A DNA stretch of 64,000 nt from Fodinibacter sp963834965 (GTDB lineage: Bacteria > Actinomycetota > Actinomycetes > Actinomycetales > Dermatophilaceae): positions 322,769-386,768 of the forward strand of contig CAWIEI010000017.1 of NCBI GenBank assembly GCA_963834965.1. The letters run 5' to 3'. The notes under the pieces were generated by a model, which had not been told where the DNA came from, did no database searches, and was given only the letters and a program-made list of their open reading frames with translations. Shown here piece after piece: positions 51,664 through 60,345 of this stretch. Position 1 is the stretch's first letter, and each line of letters starts with the position of its first letter. Position numbers and translations under genes: made by a program.

Positions 51664-53490
51664 TCAGGCGGTCTCGAGCCGCGCCTTGAGGGTCGCGAGC
51701 TCGTCGGCCAGCTGGGTGGGGAGGGTGTCGCCGAACTTCGCGAACCACTCCTCGATGAGCGGCAGCTCCTTGTCGCGCCACTCGTCGACGTTGACGGCGA
51801 GGGCCTTGGCGACCTGCTCCTCGCTCATGTCGAGGCCGGTGGTGTCGATGGCGTCCGGGGTGGGCACCAGGCCGACCGGAGTCTCGACGGCCTCGGCGGT
51901 GCCGTCGAGGCGCTCGACGACCCACTTGAGGACGCGGGCGTTGTCGCCGAAGCCGGGCCACAGGAAGGAGCCGTCGTCGTCGTCGCGGCGGAACCAGTTG
52001 ACCTGGAAGATCTTCGGCAGCTTGGACTCGTCGTGGGCCTTGCCGATCTCGAGCCAGTGGTTGACGTAGTCGCCGGCGTTGTAGCCGATGAACGGCAGCA
52101 TCGCCATCGGGTCGCGGCGCACCACGCCGACCGCACCGGTGGCGGCGGCGGTGGTCTCCGAGGAGAGCGTGGCGCCGATGAAGACACCGTGGGCCCAGTC
52201 GCGCGACTCGTAGACCAGCGGCACGGTGGTCCTGCGGCGGCCGCCGAAGAGGATCGCGTCGATCGGCACGCCGTTGGGCTCGTCGTACTCGGCTGCCATC
52301 ATCGGGCACTGCTTGGCCGGGCTGCAGAAGCGGCTGTTCGGGTGGCTGGAGGGCGTGTCGGACTCGGGGGTCCAGTCGTTGCCCTTCCAGTCGATCAGGT
52401 GCGCCGGCTTCTCCTTGGTCATGTCCTCCCACCAGATGTCGCCGTCGTCGGTGAGGGCGACGTTGGTGAAGATCGAGTTGCCCTTCTCCACCGTGCGCAT
52501 GGCGTTGGGGTTGGAGTGCATGCCGGTGCCGGGGGCGACACCGAACAGGCCGAACTCGGGGTTGACGGCATACAGCCGGCCGTCGGCGCCGAAGCGCATC
52601 CAGGCGATGTCGTCACCGACCATCTCGGCCTTCCAGCCGTCCAGGGCCGGCTCGATCATCGCGAGGTTGGTCTTGCCGCAGGCGCTTGGGAAGGCGCCGG
52701 CGATGTAGTGCACCGAGCCCGTCGGCGAGGTGAGCTTGAGGATGAGCATGTGCTCGGCCATCCAGCCGTCGTCGCGGGCCATCGCCGAGGCGATGCGCAG
52801 CGCGTAGCACTTCTTGCCGAGCAGCGCATTGCCGCCGTAACCGGAGCCGTAGCTCCAGATCTCGCGGGTCTCGGGGAAGTGCGCGATGTACTTGGTCTCG
52901 CTGCACGGCCAGGCGACGTCGGCCGTGCCGGCGGGCAGAGGGAAGCCCACCGAGTGCAGGCCCTTGACGAAGTCGGCGCCCTGGTCCTCGATGGCCTTGA
53001 GCACTGGGGTGCCGATGCGCGCCATGATCTTCATCGACACCACGACGTAGGCGGAGTCGGTGATCTCGACGCCGTACATCGGCACGTCGGCCTCGATGTG
53101 GCCCATCACGAACGGGATGACGTACATCGTGCGACCGGTCATGCACCCGCGGTAGAGGTCGGTCATCAGGGCCTTCATGTCGGCCGGTGACTTCCAGTTG
53201 TTCGTGAAGCCGGCGTCCTTCTCGTCCTCGGAGCAGATGAAGGTGCGGTCCTCGACCCGGGCGACGTCGCTGGGGTCGGATGCCGCGTGGAAGCTGTTCG
53301 GCTTCTTGTCGGGGTTGAGCCGGGTGAAGGTGCCGCCGTCGACCAGTCGGGTCGTCAGCAGGTCCCACTCCGCATCGGACCCGTCGACCCAGTGGATGGC
53401 GTCGGGGGTGGTGAGCGCTGCGACTTCCTCGACCCAGGCCGCCAAGCCTGGATGACTGGTGCCTGTGGTGTGCTCGGCCTGCGTGGTCAT
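51664..53490 (-). CDS. pckG: Phosphoenolpyruvate carboxykinase (GTP)
   Basis: The 608-residue GTP-dependent PEPCK converts oxaloacetate and GTP to PEP, CO2 and GDP. The kinase-1a/active-site loop is GAFPSACGKTNLAM (Cys and P-loop Lys), the guanine-binding and kinase-2 region is MVGDDIAWMRF, and YGGNALLGKKCYALRIAS and GNPFGGRRRTTVPLV-like ILFGGRRRTTVPLV are present. It starts at ATG 53488-53490 with a purine-rich site (AAGGACCACC). It is the gluconeogenesis entry enzyme. Transcription comes from the 470-nt gap shared with the EEP gene. Confidence 0.97.
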   Translation of the reverse strand: MTTQAEHTTGTSHPGLAAWVEEVAALTTPDAIHWVDGSDAEWDLLTTRLVDGGTFTRLNPDKKPNSFHAASDPSDVARVEDRTFICSEDEKDAGFTNNWKSPADMKALMTDLYRGCMTGRTMYVIPFVMGHIEADVPMYGVEITDSAYVVVSMKIMARIGTPVLKAIEDQGADFVKGLHSVGFPLPAGTADVAWPCSETKYIAHFPETREIWSYGSGYGGNALLGKKCYALRIASAMARDDGWMAEHMLILKLTSPTGSVHYIAGAFPSACGKTNLAMIEPALDGWKAEMVGDDIAWMRFGADGRLYAVNPEFGLFGVAPGTGMHSNPNAMRTVEKGNSIFTNVALTDDGDIWWEDMTKEKPAHLIDWKGNDWTPESDTPSSHPNSRFCSPAKQCPMMAAEYDEPNGVPIDAILFGGRRRTTVPLVYESRDWAHGVFIGATLSSETTAAATGAVGVVRRDPMAMLPFIGYNAGDYVNHWLEIGKAHDESKLPKIFQVNWFRRDDDDGSFLWPGFGDNARVLKWVVERLDGTAEAVETPVGLVPTPDAIDTTGLDMSEEQVAKALAVNVDEWRDKELPLIEEWFAKFGDTLPTQLADELATLKARLETA

Positions 53491-53960
53491 GGTGGTCCTT
53501 CCGCCGGTCTGGCTCAACTGGTCGGCCACCCCTCGCGCGAAAACCTTGCGAACCGCTCGTGGCGGTGGCTCGGCACCCGCCCGTGGGAGCCTCGTCTCCA
53601 CGTTAGGCCCGCCTACTCGGGGGTAGCCACCGCGGAAGCGCTTACGCGTTATGAGGCTCCTCACAAGGTGCTGCTGGTCATGGAAGATCTTGCAGTTTGA
53701 CTGGAAGTGCAGGTCATAGCGGTGGTGCCCCTTGCGTTCAGCACGAAGGGGGCGCAAGCAGCTGGCCATGTGCCGTTGCTGTGGGATGGCTGTGTGGGCC
53801 CGAACGCAACGCCGCGTTCGTACCCGGCCGGCGTGGTAGTCAGGAGAGACCGGAAGTTCTCACGCTCGGGCGCCCAGCCCATTGCGGTAGCGGCCGCGTG
53901 TGCGAACGGTCACCTCACGAGGGGCCCACTCGGTGCCGCTGTACGAACAGGAGCCCGATC
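53491..53960. promoter_or_regulatory. Divergent intergenic region between pckG and the secreted EEP-family gene
   Basis: 470 nt with no supported gene; short ORFs here are shadows with basic, low-complexity products. It must contain the pckG promoter and the promoter of the 53961 gene. A short palindrome AAGCGCTT (53635-53642) upstream of pckG is a possible regulator site, but I cannot assign it. Confidence 0.45.
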
Positions 53961-55043
53961 ATGCGCACGGCAAACCACACCCTCACCTACCTTGCCACGG
54001 CCGCACTCTCCGTCGCCGCCCTGGTCTCGGGCGCCGCGACTGCTGGCGCCCTCAGCACCCCCATCACGACCACGACCCGGACCCCGTCCAGGGGGAACGC
54101 GGACGTGAAGGTGGCCTCCTTCAACGTGAGCGGGGTGTCCTTCGACGCCCAGGCCACCGGGGAGCACCGCACCTGGCGCGTGCGGCGGCCCATCATCGCC
54201 TACGAGATCCTTAACCAGCGCCCGGACGTCCTGGGTGTCCAAGAGGCCAACCAGTCCAGCATCTATGCAACTCATTTGGACTACGGCGTCAACCAGTACA
54301 TGGACCTCAAGGGGGCGCTGGCGGCGAAGGGTGGGCACTACGCGCTGACCAACTCCTACGCCTACAACTGCGTGCGGTCGACCAGCAGCGCCAACTGCGT
54401 TTACCAGAACCGGGGTGCCTCCCAGGACAACCGGATCCTCTACAACACCGACACGGTCACCCTGGTCAAGGCAGGTTCGGTGAAGTATGCCCACCAGACC
54501 GCCGGGCAGAACCCGCGCTACCTGGCGTGGGCCGTGTTGAAGATGAAGGCGACCGGCAAGCAGTTCTTCTTCACGAACACCCACCTCGACCCGTACACGG
54601 TCTCGGTGCGCAAGGCGGAGTGGGACGAGGTGATCGCCAACACCAAGCGGCTCGCCGGCGCGCTGCCGGTGGTGTCGGTCGGGGACTACAACACCTCCAA
54701 ATGGGCCAGCTGGGCCGCGACCTACCTGCCGCGGATGAAGGCCGCCGGCTACGGCGACGTCCTGGGCCAGGTGTACAACAGCTCCGTGTCGCACCCGCGC
54801 GCGGCGGTGCTGGACCGTGCCTGGGTGAGCTCGTACAACGCCTACAAGAGAGACGCCCGCAGCTACTCCTACGAGGACGTGCAGTCCAGGATCGGGACCA
54901 ACATCGACTGGATCTTCGCCACGAACTCGCTGCCGGTGAAGAAGTGGGTGACTGACGCCCCCATCAACATGAGCACGTTCCAGCTCGTCGGTGTCATCCC
55001 CTCCGACCACTTCCTGATCCAGGCGACGCTCACCCTGCCCTAG
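53961..55043 (+). CDS. Secreted endonuclease/exonuclease/phosphatase (EEP) family protein
   Basis: 360 residues, starting at the ATG after AACAGGAG. The signal peptide is clear (TYLATAALSVAALVSGAATAGA). The EEP fold is shown by VASFNVSG at the start, the metal-binding Glu in VLGVQEANQ, TNTHLDPYT, the catalytic VGDYNTSKW and the final SDHFLIQATL (Asp-His). The substrate could be nucleic acid, a sphingomyelin-like lipid or an inositol phosphate; these families cannot be told apart here. Confidence 0.88.
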   Translation: MRTANHTLTYLATAALSVAALVSGAATAGALSTPITTTTRTPSRGNADVKVASFNVSGVSFDAQATGEHRTWRVRRPIIAYEILNQRPDVLGVQEANQSSIYATHLDYGVNQYMDLKGALAAKGGHYALTNSYAYNCVRSTSSANCVYQNRGASQDNRILYNTDTVTLVKAGSVKYAHQTAGQNPRYLAWAVLKMKATGKQFFFTNTHLDPYTVSVRKAEWDEVIANTKRLAGALPVVSVGDYNTSKWASWAATYLPRMKAAGYGDVLGQVYNSSVSHPRAAVLDRAWVSSYNAYKRDARSYSYEDVQSRIGTNIDWIFATNSLPVKKWVTDAPINMSTFQLVGVIPSDHFLIQATLTLP

Positions 55044-55142
55044 CCGGTTCAGTCTCTGCCGTCTTGCGGAAGCCTGCAGGCATTGGATTTCGGCGGGGGC
55101 GCACCGGTCCGGTATCGTCTCACCGTCCCCCAGCGGGGACGG

Positions 55143-55215
55143 GCGCCCGTAGCTCAACGGATAGAGCATCTGACTACGGATCAGAAGGTTGGGGGTTCGA
55201 ATCCCTCCGGGCGCG
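55143..55215 (+). tRNA. tRNA-Arg (anticodon ACG)
   Basis: A 73-nt cloverleaf with acceptor GCGCCCG/CGGGCGC, anticodon loop CTACGGA (ACG at 55176-55178) and T arm GGGGGTTCGAATCCCTC. An excisionase and integrase follow within 230 nt, so its 3' half is the likely attachment site of the element downstream. Confidence 0.95.
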
Positions 55216-55236
55216 CTCTGTGTTGAGACAGAGGAT

Positions 55237-55273
55237 GAAGGCCCTGACCTGCGGATGCGCGGTTGGGGCCTTC
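55237..55273 (+). terminator. Hairpin downstream of tRNA-Arg
   Basis: GAAGGCCC pairs with GGGCCTTC around a 21-nt loop, 21 nt past the tRNA; a plausible terminator, though the loop is long. Confidence 0.5.
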
Positions 55274-55293
55274 GCTCCGTCCGGCATCCGGAC

Positions 55294-55336
55294 AGTGTTT
55301 GAGGGGCCCTTGGGCCCCAAAATGGGCCCCAAAATT
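55294..55336. repeat. GGGCCC-rich short repeats near the presumed attachment site
   Basis: The sequence reads AGGGGCCCTTGGGCCCC, AAAAT, GGGCCCC, AAAATT: three GGGCCC palindromes, two of them followed by CAAAAT. It lies between tRNA-Arg and the excisionase-like gene, where recombination accessory proteins often bind. Confidence 0.6.
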
Positions 55337-55439
55337 CGCCGCGGTGGCCTGGGGTCGGGTGGGCTGACACTGGGGTCGTGAGGAGAACCAGTCGGGTCGG
55401 ATGTGGCCACAGGGCGCCCGTTCGGCGCCTTTGGGGGTC

Positions 55440-55643
55440 ATGGACACCACACCGCACCCCCAGGCCACCCTGCTGCTCAACCTCAACGAGGTCGCGACCC
55501 AGCTGCGCTGGACGCGCCGCAGCGTCGAGCGCCAGATCTCGGACCGACGGCTGCGCGCGGTTCACCTCGGCCGCTCCGTGCGGGTCGAGCGCGCCGAGCT
55601 CGACCGTTTCGTCGCCTCGATGCGCGATCGTGATGCGGGATAG
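55440..55643 (+). CDS. Excisionase-like MerR/helix-turn-helix DNA-binding protein
   Basis: The 67-residue protein resembles the excisionase (Xis) HTH family: LLNLNEVATQLRWTRRSVER, then QISDRRLRAVHLGRSVRVER and AELDRFVASM. Located 6 nt before the integrase start region, it would direct integrase toward excision or regulate it. Confidence 0.8.
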   Translation: MDTTPHPQATLLLNLNEVATQLRWTRRSVERQISDRRLRAVHLGRSVRVERAELDRFVASMRDRDAG

Positions 55644-55648
55644 GCGCG

Positions 55649-56925
55649 ATGCGCGGTAGGCCCGGGCCGCCGCCGCTGACAGCGCCACGACGAGGTACCG
55701 CGGCGCCGACGGACGCTGGCACGCCCGGGTCACCGTCGGGCGGCGCCTCGACGGGGAGCGCGACCGCCGCCACCTCAGCCGGGCGACCAAGCGCGAGCTC
55801 GACGCCGCCGTGCGCGAGCTGGAGAACGCCCGCGACAGCGGGCAGCAGCCCTGGCTCCTGGACAACATCGCGCTCGAGCAGTGGCTCGAGCACTGGCTCG
55901 AGGAGATCCTGCCGCTGTCGGTGCGGTGGAAGACCCGCTCCGGGTACGCCAGCCACCTGCGCGTGCTCGTCATCCCGTCCATCGGAGCCGCGCGGCTGAC
56001 CGAGCTGCGGCCCGAGACCCTGGAGCGCCTCTACCGCCAGCTGATCGACGACGGCCGGTCGACCCACGTCGTGCACGGCGTGCACCGCGTGCTGCGCTCC
56101 AGCCTCAACGAGGCGGTCCGGCGCCAGCGTCTGGTGACCAACCCCGCCGCCCTGGCACGCCCGCCGCGGGTGGAGAGGACCGAGATCGAACCGCTGACCG
56201 CGCACGAGTGCCGCGCGATCCTGCAGGAGTCGCGGGGCCGGCTGAACGCTGCACGGTGGTCGGTCGCACTGTCCCTGGGGCTGCGCCAGGGCGAGGCACT
56301 CGGGCTGATGTGGGACGACGTCGACCTCGACGCCGGCGTCCTGCGGGTGCGACGTGCCGTGCAGCGACGCACCTGGAGCCACGGCTGCAGCCCGCGGCGG
56401 CGCACGGAGCCGGCCTGCGGTCACACCCGCGGCGCGCAGTGCCCACAGCGACGCGACGGAGGACTGGTGCTCGTCGAGCCCAAGACCCGCTCGTCACGGC
56501 GCTCGGTGGCGCTGCCGCCGCCGCTGGTGGCCGAGCTGCGCGCCCACCGGGCCGCCCAGCGGCGGCTCAAGGTCGAGCGGGCCAACGTCTGGGACCACAC
56601 CCACGACCTCGTCTTCAGCACCGACTGGGGCGCTCTCATCGACCCGCACGCCGACTACCACCACTGGAAGCAGATCCTGCGCGACGCCGGGGTGCGCGAG
56701 GTGCGTCTGCACGATGCCCGACACACCGCGGCAACCCTGCTGCTGCTGCAGGGCGTCGACATCCGCACCGTCATGGCGATCATGGGTTGGACCGAGCTGG
56801 CCACCGCGCAGCGGTACGTCCACGCCGTCGACGAGCTGCGCCATGAGGCGGCCCGGCGGATGGGAGCGGCGCTGTGGGATGCCGCCCCTGCGGATCCGAT
56901 GGGGAGTCGGCAGCTGCCCGGCTGA
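55649..56925 (+). CDS. Tyrosine-type site-specific integrase, N-terminus apparently frameshifted
   Basis: The intact frame from GTG 55810 (371 residues) contains the core-binding domain (LSVRWKTRSGYASHLRVLVI) and the catalytic domain. The latter shows Arg in LGLRQGEALGLMW, HDARHTAATLL (His-x-x-Arg), GW and Tyr in ATAQRYVHAVDE. The same frame upstream to 55661 encodes a good arm-binding domain (TRYRGADGRWHARVTVGRRL, ATKRELDAAVREL) but has no start codon. The ATG at 55649 is in a different frame, so one indel near 55660-55690 probably separates them. A Cys-containing insert (CSPRRRTEPACGHTRGAQC) interrupts the catalytic domain. Confidence 0.85.
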
Positions 56926-56940
56926 CAGCCGGCGGGCTCG

Positions 56941-57399
56941 TCAACGGCGCTGGATCCGTCGCTGGAGGGCGTCGATCACCGCGTTGGCCGCCGGGATGAG
57001 CACCGGCAGGTCGCGGTCGTAGACCCGCCCCGTGTCCAGCCCGACGGCGAGCTCTTCCAGCAGCCGCGCCCACTCGCGGGCACTCACTGGGTGGACGGCC
57101 ACGGGCACCGTCGTCCGGTGGTGCTGCACCACCGTCTCGGTGCGTACCGTCTCCACGACGCGGTCCACCACGGTCACGGCCGCACGCCCTGACGCGGCAG
57201 CGCGCGCCTGCTCCCAGGCCCGGTGCCGGCAGGTCCCCGAGCACCACTTCGGGACGCGGCCGCGGGCCGGGACGGGCACCTCCACCCCGCACCAACCGCA
57301 CACGACGACCTGACCCGGCACCCTTGGTGCGGCCCGCGCCGTGGTTGTCGAAGAGGGTTTGGAGGCCTCGGCCGGCTCCGCTGAGTCAGGGTTCGTCAC
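56941..57399 (-). CDS. Zinc-finger-like protein of the integrated element, hypothetical
   Basis: I start at GTG 57399, which has GGGAGG 5 nt upstream, giving 152 residues. An earlier GTG at 57438 lacks a ribosome site. Residues 45-75 show paired cysteines (CGWCGVEVPV, KWCSGTCRHRAWEQ), a probable zinc knuckle of the type found in element-borne small proteins. The rest is helical and basic at the C-terminus. It is convergent with the integrase. Its role, perhaps element regulation or relaxation, is not known. Confidence 0.65.
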   Translation of the reverse strand: MTNPDSAEPAEASKPSSTTTARAAPRVPGQVVVCGWCGVEVPVPARGRVPKWCSGTCRHRAWEQARAAASGRAAVTVVDRVVETVRTETVVQHHRTTVPVAVHPVSAREWARLLEELAVGLDTGRVYDRDLPVLIPAANAVIDALQRRIQRR

Positions 57400-57806
57400 A
57401 ACGTCCCTCCCACGTTCGCGTGCCGGGTTCTTCGTCACAACGATATAATCCGATCCGGGAGTGCAAGAGGTCTGTGTAGGCCATCAGATCTCAGATCTAT
57501 CGGTGGGTACGAATCGGCCGGTGCGAGCAACGGCGATGCGCGGTGGGTCGGTCCGAGCGCTGACGAAACGGTGCGAAGAAGCTGAGCAGCGGGCGTGGTC
57601 GGTTCAGCTGGGATGGCTGGGTGATCATCCGAGTGACGGCGGCGAGCGCCATCGCGTCGGCGTTGGGCAGATCGGAAGCTCACACCACAAGCGGCACGTG
57701 CGGTAATCGTGCGTCGGGCTGGCGAGAGCGTCGCCGACGATGGAGCAGGGACGCTCCTTAGAGTTGCCAGCTATGGGCGAGCGGTCTGCGTGGCCAAACA
57801 CGACGC
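57400..57806. other. Gene-poor stretch within the integrated element
   Basis: About 400 nt without a supported gene. The sequence GTTGTGACGAA occurs twice on the minus strand (57392-57402 and 57431-57441), bracketing the two possible starts of the zinc-finger gene, and could be an operator. A locally AT-richer patch (ACGATATAATC, about 57440) is the likely promoter of that gene. Weak ORFs here have no recognisable content. Confidence 0.4.
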
Positions 57807-57852
57807 ATGACTGGAGCGCGACCGTCGACCCTGAGTCGCTGTTGCGCTGCTA

Positions 57853-58443
57853 TTGGCGGGCTGCGCCGGCGCGCCACAGCAGCCCGGTTCGAGCGCACCG
57901 ACAGCGGCAAGCGCCGCTACCGGCGCCCCCGCGGCGGCTTTGGAGCAAGGTGTCGCCCGTCGGGCGGGCTGGCGGGTCGAGATCCCTTCCGGCTGGGTCG
58001 CCGTCAACCGTGAGCAGTTGGAAGCGATGCCGGCCGAGCAGGTCGACTCGTTGGCCTCGAAGATGTCTGTTGAGGGGACTTACCTGCAGCGTCTTCAAGA
58101 ACACGAGGCATTCGAGCTGTACGCCGCTGACCCGCTCAACCCGGCTGAGATGCGTGTGGCCTATAGCCCTGAACGGCTCATCCCCACACGTGAAGTGATT
58201 CAGGCCCTCGCGAGCGAGTTCCAAGGCAGAGACGTGGAACTAGGGAGCATCGATAGCGGGCTCGGTCGCCTGGGGATGGCCACCTTCCTGGCCGGAGACA
58301 AAGCAGCGCCCGTGTTCGGGGTGATCCTCATTGGGGACGGCGCGGACGAGGGTTCCACTGCCGTCATTTACATTCTGGCCGACAGTGCCGAGGAAGCGGC
58401 CAAACTCGCACAAAGCACGGCAGCCAGCATGGAACGGGCGTAG
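57853..58443 (+). CDS. Putative lipoprotein, signal peptide apparently frameshifted
   Basis: As written the frame begins at TTG 57853 and reads straight into a lipobox (LLLAGC, from 57850). The preceding codons (VAVALL) are hydrophobic but sit right after an in-frame TGA. An ATG at 57807 in the neighbouring frame (MTGARPSTLS) would supply the n-region if one base near 57835 were removed. The mature protein (about 190 residues) has PSGWVAVNREQLEAMPAEQV and GLGRLGMATFLAGDKAAPVF, features of small actinobacterial lipoproteins. Function unknown. Confidence 0.65.
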   Translation: MAGCAGAPQQPGSSAPTAASAATGAPAAALEQGVARRAGWRVEIPSGWVAVNREQLEAMPAEQVDSLASKMSVEGTYLQRLQEHEAFELYAADPLNPAEMRVAYSPERLIPTREVIQALASEFQGRDVELGSIDSGLGRLGMATFLAGDKAAPVFGVILIGDGADEGSTAVIYILADSAEEAAKLAQSTAASMERA

Positions 58444-58490
58444 AAGCGCCCGCTGCCGCGGACAGGGTCCCTCTAAGAAGTGGTGGTTGC

Positions 58491-58838
58491 ATGAAGCCTG
58501 CCCTGCCTGACGACATCGACCCAGAGCTGTGGCTTCCCTGCGGCGATGTAGCGGGCGAACGCGACTACGTGTATCCCTCTGTCTGGCATACCTCCCCAGG
58601 TCGCATGGGCGCGTATTGCGCTGCCAAGGACGTGTACTTTCGAATCTCCGCCGAGGAGATCTCTGCCGACGCGCCGATCACTACGAGGTCCTGGGTTCGT
58701 GGGTACCTGGCGGGGAGCCTGCCTAGCCCTCCCTACGAAGACCCCAGTGAGGATGAGCTCGCCGCATGGAGTGCCCGCGCCCACGCGTACTTCGCCTCAG
58801 GATCATGGTCGCCAGCGCCTGAGGAGGGGTCCCACTAA
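58491..58838 (+). CDS. Hypothetical protein
   Basis: 115 residues, acidic and soluble, with no membrane segment (MKPALPDDIDPELWLPCGDV; RDYVYPSVWHTSPG; YFRISAEEISADAPI). GAAGTGG upstream is a weak ribosome site. Unlike its surroundings in codon use, but with normal GC-rich third positions, so probably real. I do not recognise the family. Lies in the element between a lipoprotein and a small membrane protein. Confidence 0.55.
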   Translation: MKPALPDDIDPELWLPCGDVAGERDYVYPSVWHTSPGRMGAYCAAKDVYFRISAEEISADAPITTRSWVRGYLAGSLPSPPYEDPSEDELAAWSARAHAYFASGSWSPAPEEGSH

Positions 58839-58909
58839 AGCATCCGCACATGCCGCGGGGTGAGCGAAGCTCCGCGCGCGCACGACGTGTCCTCTGCGAC
58901 CATGCGTTC

Positions 58910-59089
58910 GTGACGTGGCAGAAGTTCGTTCTATCGCTGTTGGCGTTTGAGGCGTTCCTCATCGGCACTCAGTGGATTTTTCTCAGCGAGGTTTCCGGAC
59001 CTACCACCGTCGCGTTCAGCACGTTCTTCGTTGTGATGATGAAGCCGTGGAAGCTGCGGCGCCCGCCGCCTCAGGGATCGGGCAGTTGA
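58910..59089 (+). CDS. Small membrane protein, hypothetical
   Basis: From GTG 58910 the product is about 59 residues with two hydrophobic stretches (KFVLSLLAFEAFLIGTQWIF; TTVAFSTFFVVMM) and a basic end (KPWKLRRPPP). A longer start at 58850 adds an Arg-rich leader that looks unlike a membrane protein. Short and weakly supported. Confidence 0.4.
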   Translation: MTWQKFVLSLLAFEAFLIGTQWIFLSEVSGPTTVAFSTFFVVMMKPWKLRRPPPQGSGS

Positions 59090-59138
59090 CCCGGTCCGTA
59101 CATGCCGCGGTGGGTGAGGCGGTGCCGATGACCGGATG

Positions 59139-59408
59139 TCAGGCGTCTTTAGCGCGTAACACGGTGAAGATGCCCAGAAACGGCAGGAGGCCCAGCACGG
59201 CGCCAAGCGCGCCGATGAGCCCAGCCATGGGATTGAAGGTCGTTGGGCCGCCGGCGGACGCATCGCTAGGGAAGGCATACCCCGAACCAACGAAGGCGAT
59301 GATCGCGGCGAGGCCGATGATGAAGCACATGTAGAGGACCCAACTGTCTGCGAGGTCCTGACGTGTGGCGGGAGGCTTCTTCCCCGTTTGCATGGCGTCG
59401 TTCGTCAC
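59139..59408 (-). CDS. Small two-helix membrane protein, hypothetical
   Basis: 89 residues from GTG. A hydrophilic N-terminus is followed by two clear membrane helices (WVLYMCFIIGLAAIIAFVGS; MAGLIGALGAVLGLLPFLGI) and a short basic end (TVLRAKDA). Convergent with the previous small gene. No family recognised. Confidence 0.55.
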   Translation of the reverse strand: MTNDAMQTGKKPPATRQDLADSWVLYMCFIIGLAAIIAFVGSGYAFPSDASAGGPTTFNPMAGLIGALGAVLGLLPFLGIFTVLRAKDA

Positions 59409-59529
59409 AGGACAAACGTAGAGGGGCCAGGCCGCTCGTGCTTCAGGATCTGTCCGGATCTGCCGCTGGTTGTGCCATGGACGGCGTCGTTCTCGCGCTG
59501 CGCCTGGGCGGGGTAGTTAGGTTCCGTCT

Positions 59530-60063
59530 ATGCGGACAATCACCTCGGAGCGATTGATTCTCAGGCCGTGGGAGGCGGAGGACGCGGACTTCCTCGTCGA
59601 CCTCCAGGGCCGCTGGGAGGTCGTGCGCTACCTAGGCGTTGGCTCCTCGATGATGACCTCGCGCGATGAGGCACTTGCCTCGATCCACCGCCGTCGAGCG
59701 ATCAGCCAACACTCTGTCCACGGGATCTGGATCATCACCGACCGGGCCGGGGACCGGCTCGGAAACCTGCTGCTGAAGCCGGTGCCCCTGTCAGCCGGCG
59801 AAACTCCAGCGGTACCCGCCGACGTGGAGATCGGCTGGCATCTGCACCCGGACGCTTGGGGCACCGGCTACGCGACCGAGGCCGCGAAAGCCACAGTCGC
59901 CGACGCCTTCTCCCGCGGCCAACAGCGAATCATCGCCGTTACCCACCCTGACAACCGGGCCTCCCAAGCTGTCTGCCGACGCATCGGGATGCGCCACCGG
60001 GGCACCACCAGCCGGTACATGAATATGTCCTGCGAGCTGTTCGAGCTGGTCGACGGTGTGTAG
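59530..60063 (+). CDS. GNAT-family acetyltransferase (RimJ/RimL-like)
   Basis: 177 residues. ITSERLILRPWEAEDADFLV is the usual RimJ/RimL N-terminus, VEIGWHLHPDAWGTGYATEA is acetyl-CoA motif A, and VTHPDNRASQAVCRRIGM is the motif B region. It could modify a ribosomal protein, a small molecule or an antibiotic; substrate not predictable. An 8-nt overlap joins it to the next small gene. Confidence 0.85.
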   Translation: MRTITSERLILRPWEAEDADFLVDLQGRWEVVRYLGVGSSMMTSRDEALASIHRRRAISQHSVHGIWIITDRAGDRLGNLLLKPVPLSAGETPAVPADVEIGWHLHPDAWGTGYATEAAKATVADAFSRGQQRIIAVTHPDNRASQAVCRRIGMRHRGTTSRYMNMSCELFELVDGV

Positions 60064-60277
60064 CCGCATCCGCGGCGTGGTCCTCGACGAGGACTTCGAT
60101 GACGTCAAGATCATCGGCCTCTACAGCTCACCTAAGGCAGCGGCCGAGGCCACCTCACGGAGTCGAAGTCGTCCCGGGTTCGCCGATGAGCCCGACTGTT
60201 TCACCGTCGACACCTACACACTTGACGGGGACAACTGGACCGACGGCTTCGTCAACATCCCCGAGCGCAACCACTGA
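60056..60277 (+). CDS. DUF7336-like small protein
   Basis: 73 residues from GTG overlapping the GNAT gene. The pattern DDVKIIGLYSSPKAAAEAT, PGFADEPDCFTVDTYTLDGD, NWTDGFV matches small DUF7336-type proteins that read as an immunity- or modifier-like ferredoxin fold. Function unknown. Co-translated with the acetyltransferase. Confidence 0.65.
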   Translation: MCSRIRGVVLDEDFDDVKIIGLYSSPKAAAEATSRSRSRPGFADEPDCFTVDTYTLDGDNWTDGFVNIPERNH

Positions 60278-60345
60278 AGCAGGCCGACCCGACCCGTCCG
60301 GAACTGCCGCCGGGCGTGAGGCGAGCTGGCCGAGGCCCCCCTCGT

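Noticed and set aside
58473..58784. Minus-strand 103-codon ORF opposite the 58491 gene
   Set aside because: No ribosome site and less plausible composition than the plus-strand frame, which has a better start.
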